Source: Bacteroidales bacterium
Lineage (GTDB): Bacteria > Bacteroidota > Bacteroidia > Bacteroidales > WCHB1-69
Length of the DNA stretch: 58,053 bases
Assembly (NCBI GenBank): GCA_017525505.1
Contig: JAFXSR010000044.1
Location: forward strand, 1 to 58,053
Direction of reading: 5' to 3'
A program made the translations under genes and the position numbers. Of this stretch, positions 53,601 through 58,053 are shown in pieces. Every line of letters starts with the position of its first letter. Position 1 is the stretch's first letter. The notes under the pieces are model-generated. The model did no database searches. It saw only the letters and a list, made by a program, of their open reading frames with translations, and was not told the origin of the DNA.

Positions 53601-54470
53601 CATTCCATTCACATTGATGAAGTAATAACTATAATCTGAATAAATATTATATTTGTGTGAAAATGAACGCATGGAAGCGTCGAAATCCACCCTGTGGGGT
53701 GATCTGGCATAAAACACAAAATAGTCTCCGGCACCAAACACCCCGTCACCACCATCATGCATCATCATAGGCAATTCCAACAGGTCATCGGGACGATAAG
53801 TGCCACACACCTCTGGCAAACTGCCAGTTCCGTTTCCAAAGACGGAAATCAAGGAGGAAGACACCGACGTAGCCGAAAAGCCCATCTCCACCAAATTTTC
53901 GAAAGACACTTTGTACAAACCCGTTTCGCTCACCCCCACCTTGTACCAAAGTCCGCTTGACAGCACCGAACTAGACGCATATACATGGCCTGACTTAGTG
54001 CTTCGTCCCTGGGGTATCAAGGTCATTTCAAAAGAAATCAGTTTCTTAATCTGCGAGGAACCATCTGACACAAAGGGCAATAGGGTTACCACTGCATACG
54101 GCTTTCCCTTTTCCGCATAACAACAGACCTTAGGCTCAACAGTCGGTTTGAGAAGGTGCGACGGAACCAATTTCCTGTCTTCCGACGAAAGATTCTCAAA
54201 CACCATATTGGACAGCTGCACCTCACAGTCCGAAAAAAAGTTATCAACAGCAATTTTTTGAAAAAAAACGGGCAAATCGCCATAATTAAAATCTGAAATC
54301 GCATCCTCAAAATTCAAAAATTCGAGGGTGTTTTCATCGTCAATTTTGAAAACAAGATTCTCCGTCCAAGCCAAAGAAAATTTTTTACGAATTATTTGCG
54401 CCTGAATATCAACACATTGTACTATTATCAGCAAAAAAAGCAGCAATATCACCCAAGATTTCGACCTCAT
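50637..54470 (-). CDS. porU: T9SS C-terminal signal peptidase / sortase PorU
   Basis: A 1277-residue gingipain-like (C25) enzyme that removes T9SS C-terminal signals and links cargo to anionic LPS. It has a signal peptide (MRSKSWVILLLFLLIIVQCVDIQAQ). The catalytic pair is seen as YVGHSG (His about 788) and LSCDFGW (Cys about 822). Other features: VIVAHPDF-type MIIVAHPDF near 540, YLLLFGRPSYDYRG and GRFPVSS. The last about 80 residues resemble its own type A-like terminal domain (LNYPNPFTTHTSFFFEHNHP, GKGTYIYRLKVRT). Length is typical for PorU (about 1150-1300). It is divergent from porP/sprF. Confidence 0.96.
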   Translation of the reverse strand: MRSKSWVILLLFLLIIVQCVDIQAQIIRKKFSLAWTENLVFKIDDENTLEFLNFEDAISDFNYGDLPVFFQKIAVDNFFSDCEVQLSNMVFENLSSEDRKLVPSHLLKPTVEPKVCCYAEKGKPYAVVTLLPFVSDGSSQIKKLISFEMTLIPQGRSTKSGHVYASSSVLSSGLWYKVGVSETGLYKVSFENLVEMGFSATSVSSSLISVFGNGTGSLPEVCGTYRPDDLLELPMMMHDGGDGVFGAGDYFVFYARSPHRVDFDASMRSFSHKYNIYSDYSYYFINVNGMGQQKRVVTVDPVSLPYSQTVADYDDYRYYELDKLNVEETGQEWFSDLFDVTTQRSYTISFPQLKSETASLTLVAASVPVAPSSFSVSVNGSPIGSMPISTASGADLRVGTSSFPFVPSKSSLEITLTYNRSSSLSKGYLDYIAVQAVCPLSFSGGQLCFNNGRYMSGNAVSQYQLSNASSSVRVWEVTDPSQTVQLSGSLNGSVYRFVCADTCFRQFVAFDGSSYKSVSTVGRVSNQNLHGVESQVDMIIVAHPDFVSQAERLASVRRQEQGLSVKIVTPAQIYNEFSSGAQDPVAIRDYMKMIYEKSNGTYPQYLLLFGRPSYDYRGRVSGTQIFVPNYQRPLNGTISEGMFRSNDDFFGILDDGEGAYSHGLVDVSVGRFPVSSASQANLAVQLSTNYTASRNLVSSTSSQVSNLADWRNVFCFVADDGDQNEHLNNAEACAAIVQSENKTINLEKIYCDAYVQQSNVGGQRYPGVNAAINDRMDRGALFFTYVGHSGKDGWAHERILEYTDINNWNNTYNQSVIMTLSCDFGWYDRPSLSPAEACFFNPDGGAAALITTSRVAYGGSNASYARKLFTRIFTSVNGRKRTLGEMNRQAKNDFGGNSDAISMFFLLGDPSMPLALPRYNVVTDSINGMPVTALNDTLKALTQVVVRGRVVDASGQTQTGFNGNIYTSLFDKKTKVRTLSNDPAESPATEFELQKSVLFRGNSTIRNGCFEVKFMVPKDINYAYGNGKFSYYARGDESDAAGYFDAFVVGGNSGISYDDKEGPQIDVYLNDENFVNQGLTNSDPVLIVKLKDELGINTTGNGVGHDLVAILDGNNEAQIVLNDHFEAVQDSSNQGVVRYQMRELSTGKHVVKIRAWDILNNVSEKELEFEVANDASLTLDHVLNYPNPFTTHTSFFFEHNHPGENLDVLVQIFTISGKLIKTISTNIFSEGTRSTPIDWDGRDDFGDKIGKGTYIYRLKVRTGDGKTAEKIEKIVLL

Positions 54471-54598
54471 AAAACGTTATTAAATTACAACAAAAAATAG
54501 TTCACATTATAGAAACGTTAAACCGGCTGCAAAATTGCAAAAAAAAAGAATGCGAAAAAAAAGTAAGCGGAAAAAATATGTCATAACAAAAAAATTTG

Positions 54599-54606
54599 TA
54601 ATTTTG
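54599..54606 (+). promoter_or_regulatory. Bacteroidota -7 box for porP/sprF
   Basis: TAATTTTG fits TAnnTTTG, 22 bases before the ATG at 54629. The 158-base gap to the porU start is AT-rich and must hold both promoters. Confidence 0.5.
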
Positions 54607-54628
54607 CCAATTAAATAAATATTGTAAC

Positions 54629-55642
54629 ATGCACAAGCGAATTCTGATACTAATCACCACCTGCCTAATCCTTCTGGGTCAGGGTGTCAAGGCGCAAGAC
54701 GCGCATTTTTCGCAATTCTACGCCAATCCGCTGTATTTGAACCCTGCCTTCGCAGGCACCAACATCTGTCCCCGTATCGCCCTCAATTTCCGCGATCAAT
54801 GGCCATCCATGAAGGGGACATTCATGTCATTTTCGGCATCTTACGACCAGCATTTTGACAAAATTGCCGGTGGTATCGGTGTTTTGGCATTCGGAGATCG
54901 CTGCGGACAGGATGCCACCATCCAGAGCTACGAAGCAAGTTTCATGTATTCCTTCAAGGTAAAAGTCAGCAAAAAATTCAACATGCGCTTTGCCTTGCAG
55001 TTCTCTTATTTGGCCAATATCCTGGACACCAAGAACCTGACATTCGGCGATATGATTGACCCAAAATATGGTTTCATCTACCAAACCAACGAGAATCTCG
55101 CCGCATGGGACAACACTACCGACCACAGCTTTGACTTGGCAGCCGGCTTTCTGGGCTACACCAACCTGAGGTTCTTCAACCTGTATTTCGGTTATGCCGC
55201 CCACCATCTGAACATGCCATACATCAGCTTCATCAAACAAGAGAGATACAGAATGCCCATGAAGCATACCGCCCATATTGGCGCCAGCTTCGATGTGAAA
55301 CGCAAAAGCAAAAAAGAACATAACTTCGGCGACATCTCTCTGAGTCCCAATATCATTTTCCAGTATCAGGGCGGTCTCATGTACATGAGCGAAGGTTTAT
55401 ACCTCAACCTGTACCCCGTCACTTTGGGAGCCTGGTTGCGCCACAGCTTCAAGAATGTGGATGCGGTCATCTTCAGTGCTGGCATCGAATACCAGTTCAT
55501 CCGTGTCGGCTACTCTTACGACCTGACCGTCAGCAAGCTGATCAACCTAACCGGTGGTGCCCACGAGGTCTCACTGCAATTCCTCCTGCCGTGTCCCGAA
55601 AAACGCAAAGCCATCAAGGAACTTGAATGTCCTTCTTTCTAA
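54629..55642 (+). CDS. PorP/SprF family T9SS outer-membrane protein
   Basis: A 337-residue outer-membrane protein of the PorP/SprF family, which links the T9SS to cell-surface components. It has a signal peptide (MHKRILILITTCLILLGQGVKAQ) followed at once by the family start DAHFSQFYANPLYLNPAFAG, then RIALNFRDQWPSM. The C-terminal half is amphipathic strand-rich and ends with YRFIRVGYSYDLTVSKL-type signals (here FIRVGYSYDLT). Several paralogues usually exist per genome. It is placed between porU and gldJ. Confidence 0.92.
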   Translation: MHKRILILITTCLILLGQGVKAQDAHFSQFYANPLYLNPAFAGTNICPRIALNFRDQWPSMKGTFMSFSASYDQHFDKIAGGIGVLAFGDRCGQDATIQSYEASFMYSFKVKVSKKFNMRFALQFSYLANILDTKNLTFGDMIDPKYGFIYQTNENLAAWDNTTDHSFDLAAGFLGYTNLRFFNLYFGYAAHHLNMPYISFIKQERYRMPMKHTAHIGASFDVKRKSKKEHNFGDISLSPNIIFQYQGGLMYMSEGLYLNLYPVTLGAWLRHSFKNVDAVIFSAGIEYQFIRVGYSYDLTVSKLINLTGGAHEVSLQFLLPCPEKRKAIKELECPSF

Positions 55643-55728
55643 TTCAAGTATCTTCCAAGTATAATCCTGTACTAATTCACAATAAAGCATACATTTCAAC
55701 GTTAATAAATAAAATCGATAAATAAGTC

Positions 55729-57231
55729 ATGAACAAATTCACCAAAACATCAATCTTGTTTTTCATTGCAAGTTTTGCCTTGTTGTTCTCATCTTGCAAG
55801 AAAGAAGCTTCCCCCACTACCGGTTGGAATTACAATGACCCCAAAAACGGTGGTTTCGAAGTGTATCCCTTTACCGAACAAGAGACTGGTCCAGGTCTGG
55901 TGTTCATCGAAGGTGGTTCATTCATCATGGGTGCTATGGAGGAAGATGTGATGCACGATGTCAACAACAATCCCCGCAGAGTGTCTGTTGCCTCTTTCTA
56001 TATGGACGAATGCGAAATCAGCAATGTTGACTATCTTGAGTACCTTAACTGGCTGTCAAGAGTGTTCATCCCCCAGGATTTGAAGGTAGTGTACGACAAC
56101 GCCCTCCCCGACGAGAACGTATGGCGTGAACGCCTCGGCTACAATGAGCCCGATGTGGAAAACTACTTCAGGTATCCCGCTTACAGAGAATATCCCGTGG
56201 TGGGTGTCAGCTGGCTGCAGGCTGTCAACTACGCTGCTTGGCGTACTGACCGTGTGAATGAAAAGATATTGGTGGACAAAGGTTATGTTGACTGGGTTCC
56301 CGAACCGAGCGCTGAAGGTTATTTCAACACCGACGCTTACCTGACTTACGAATCATACGAAGGCGAAAGTGACCATCGTCTGCAATATATCACCACAGGT
56401 GAGTTCAGAAATGTGAAGATGGAAGACGGAATCCTGCTGCCGAAGTACAGACTCCCCACCGAAGCCGAATGGGAATATGCAGCTTACGCTATGATTGGCA
56501 ATACCGTAAATGGACGTATCCTCGAAAGAAAGGTTTATCCTTGGAATGGTCATGCCATCCGCACCGAAGACAAAAAATACATGGGCGAATTTATCGACAA
56601 TACCCGCCTTGGCCGTGGCGACCTGATGGGCGTGGCTGGCAACCTGAACGATGCCGGTTTCAAGACCGTGAGAGTAAAATCAGGCTGGCCTAACGACTAC
56701 GGCTTGTACCACATGGCCGGTAATGTGGCAGAATGGGTGATGGATGTTTACAGACAGACCTCTCACGACGATGTATCCGAATTCAACCCCTTCAGAGGTA
56801 ACTACTTTGAGACCAAGAAACTGTTGGAAGACGGAACTGTTGCTGAGCGTGACAGCGTGGGTAAGATTCCGATGGTACCAGTATCAGACTTCAAAAACGA
56901 CAGAAGACGTAATTACCGTTCCGCTGATAACAAGAACTACCTCGACGGTGACTGGGCTTCTTTATACAATACCGAAGACTGGAAAACAGGCATTACCGGT
57001 GATGAAAGCTCAACCGACATGATGTATCCGAAAGAAACTGGTGAGAACAACCCTATGTACTCCCTGGTAAGCGACCATGCCAGAGTTTACAAAGGCGGTT
57101 CTTGGAGAGACATTCCTTACTGGTGCGCCCCTGGTGCCAGAAGATACATGGATGAGGACGAATCCACCGACTACATTGGCTTCCGTTGCGCCATGTCCCG
57201 CTTGGGATCTCAATATTTAGGAGGGAAATAA
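55729..57231 (+). CDS. gldJ: Gliding-motility lipoprotein GldJ
   Basis: A 500-residue lipoprotein with an FGE/SUMF1-type fold. The lipobox is LLFSSC (Cys at about 23). Characteristic GldJ segments: GPGLVFIEGGSFIMGAMEED, VSVASFYMDECEISNVDYLE, REYPVVGVSWLQAVNYAAWR, YRLPTEAEWEYAAYA, LYHMAGNVAEWVMDVYR, and VYKGGSWRDIPYW followed by IGFRCAMS. In Flavobacterium johnsoniae gldJ neighbours porV and porU, and here it lies 1.2 kb from porU, with porP/sprF between. GldJ supports T9SS and gliding; its presence does not by itself prove gliding. GldK (PorK) has the same fold but differs in these segments. Confidence 0.92.
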   Translation: MNKFTKTSILFFIASFALLFSSCKKEASPTTGWNYNDPKNGGFEVYPFTEQETGPGLVFIEGGSFIMGAMEEDVMHDVNNNPRRVSVASFYMDECEISNVDYLEYLNWLSRVFIPQDLKVVYDNALPDENVWRERLGYNEPDVENYFRYPAYREYPVVGVSWLQAVNYAAWRTDRVNEKILVDKGYVDWVPEPSAEGYFNTDAYLTYESYEGESDHRLQYITTGEFRNVKMEDGILLPKYRLPTEAEWEYAAYAMIGNTVNGRILERKVYPWNGHAIRTEDKKYMGEFIDNTRLGRGDLMGVAGNLNDAGFKTVRVKSGWPNDYGLYHMAGNVAEWVMDVYRQTSHDDVSEFNPFRGNYFETKKLLEDGTVAERDSVGKIPMVPVSDFKNDRRRNYRSADNKNYLDGDWASLYNTEDWKTGITGDESSTDMMYPKETGENNPMYSLVSDHARVYKGGSWRDIPYWCAPGARRYMDEDESTDYIGFRCAMSRLGSQYLGGK

Positions 57232-57332
57232 GCGCAAAAAAATCGCAAAGAAAGAAAAAAAATATCCGGGAGTAGGTTTGTACCGACCTATTCCCATTTT
57301 TAGTAATAATATTCACCTTAAAAACAAAAAAA

Positions 57333-57602
57333 ATGAAAAAAATATTATTAGGATTTGCCGCTATCGCCATGATAGCCGCATTCACCAGCTGCAACAGAAC
57401 CTGTACCTGTACCGCAACCACAACCCAAAAAGTTCTTGACCCTTCATTTTTCGACTACGATCAGGAGGAAATCAATAGGATTGAGACCCCCACTACCGTA
57501 ACCACAACAGGAAAATACAAAGGCAAATGCTCAGAGCAAAACCAGAATGCCTCTCAAACCACAGCATTTATCCAACAAACCATTGAAGTAGTTTGCAAAT
57601 AA
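57333..57602 (+). CDS. Small Cys/Thr-rich lipoprotein
   Basis: An 89-residue predicted lipoprotein: MKKILLGFAAIAMIAAFTSC (lipobox AFTSC, Cys at 20), followed directly by NRTCTCTATTT and ending QQTIEVVCK. The mature part has four further Cys residues, Thr-rich stretches and a short acidic segment (DYDQEEINRIE). I do not recognise a family. It is expressed from its own region: 101 bases separate it from gldJ, and a strong terminator follows it. Confidence 0.75.
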   Translation: MKKILLGFAAIAMIAAFTSCNRTCTCTATTTQKVLDPSFFDYDQEEINRIETPTTVTTTGKYKGKCSEQNQNASQTTAFIQQTIEVVCK

Positions 57603-57624
57603 GCTAACCGAATTATTCTATCAG

Positions 57625-57667
57625 AAAAAAACAGGGGACGGCAACGTTTCCCTGTTTTTTTTTTTCG
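57625..57667 (+). terminator. Intrinsic terminator after the small lipoprotein
   Basis: AAAAAACAGGG pairs with CCCTGTTTTTT around a loop, followed by a long T-run; it ends the gldJ/lipoprotein side before the flippase promoter. Confidence 0.75.
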
Positions 57668-57700
57668 TTATAAAAAAACGTAGATATCAGTTTTTTTGCG

Positions 57701-57708
57701 TAACTTTG
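57701..57708 (+). promoter_or_regulatory. Bacteroidota -7 box for the flippase gene
   Basis: TAACTTTG fits TAnnTTTG, 23 bases before ATG 57732. Confidence 0.6.
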
Positions 57709-57731
57709 CATTTATAATAATTCATACCAAT

Positions 57732-58053
57732 ATGGGCATCATCGCCAGACAGAGCATCAAGGGAACCATCGCCACATATTTTGGGGTGGCTATCGGTTTT
57801 GTGACGACCTTCTTCATCCTCACAAAATATCTGACACCGGAGGAAGTCGGTCTCACCCGTGTGCTGGTGGATGCCGCCACTTTGTTTAGCTCATTAGCCC
57901 TGCTGGGGACAGGCTCCTCCACCCTGCGTTTTTATCCCCATTTCAAAGACGATAGCTCTAACCAACAGGGACTCTATTTCTGGACCCTAATCATCCCATT
58001 CATTGGCTTTTTGCTATTTTTAATCTGGTTCTTTGTTTTTAAAGGATGGATAA
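57732..58053 (+). CDS. Polysaccharide flippase (Wzx/MATE-like), 3' partial
   Basis: The first 107 residues of a multi-spanning flippase moving lipid-linked oligosaccharides across the inner membrane. It begins MGIIARQSIKGTIATYFGVA, followed by TKYLTPEEVGLTRVL and DAATLFSSLALLGTGSSTLR, typical of the Polysacc_synt/Wzx N-terminus (first two helices). A third helix is starting at the right edge, and no stop is reached. The ATG follows a -7 box and a terminator, so it begins a new transcription unit. Confidence 0.9.
   Translation, partial: MGIIARQSIKGTIATYFGVAIGFVTTFFILTKYLTPEEVGLTRVLVDAATLFSSLALLGTGSSTLRFYPHFKDDSSNQQGLYFWTLIIPFIGFLLFLIWFFVFKGWI

Overview
The window comes from a member of the Bacteroidota, most likely order Bacteroidales. 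Promoters carry the TAnnTTTG -7 box of this phylum, and secreted proteins end in type IX secretion system (T9SS) sorting domains. T9SS parts (PorU, PorV, a PorP/SprF protein, GldJ) are encoded here, and Shine-Dalgarno sequences are weak or absent. I could not place it to genus from sequence alone.

Layout. Positions 1-8.2 kb: a cation efflux transporter cut by the window edge, a secreted YD-repeat protein, and an accessory stretch with a MITE-like element, a truncated DUF4369 lipoprotein joined to a peptidase C26 remnant, a DUF6624 protein, glutathione peroxidase, a flavodoxin-like lipoprotein and a DUF454 membrane protein. 8.3-12 kb: two overlapping genes for secreted proteins sharing a DUF1566-like domain. 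12-19.5 kb: a DUF4143 ATPase behind paired palindromes, a DUF1295 methyltransferase-like protein with an overlapping orphan, a secreted orphan, a beta-propeller/YiiX fusion, and dispersed repeats with two deletion-collapsed gene remnants. 19.5-23.1 kb: a membrane-anchored SF2 helicase and an alpha/beta hydrolase.

23.1-37.3 kb is mostly housekeeping: tRNA-Gly and tRNA-Leu, an M20 dipeptidase, a TlpA-like thioredoxin protein, aspartate kinase, an M28 peptidase, and the coupled set clpC / membrane protein / T9SS cargo, followed by a WbqC-like gene. 37.4-42.4 kb: a 1458-residue T9SS cargo and a second, inverted MITE copy. 42.5-49.3 kb: rsfS, ftsH, a LUD-domain gene, an M3 peptidase, cdsA and ispF. 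49.3-57.6 kb: porV and porU on the minus strand, divergent from porP/sprF and gldJ on the plus strand, then a small lipoprotein. The window ends in a polysaccharide flippase.

Functional links. The 479-, 782- and 1458-residue cargo proteins carry C-terminal sorting domains that the PorU/PorV machinery encoded in the same window would process. RsfS, FtsH and ClpC are growth and quality-control functions.

The least ordinary signals are non-coding: (i) a MITE-like family with 17-bp terminal inverted repeats, filled with small hairpins; (ii) a hairpin module shared with a third locus; (iii) a two-copy leader element whose pairing segments covary; and (iv) several genes collapsed by internal deletions. 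Among proteins, the SF2 helicase with two C-terminal membrane segments and the beta-propeller/YiiX fusion stand out.
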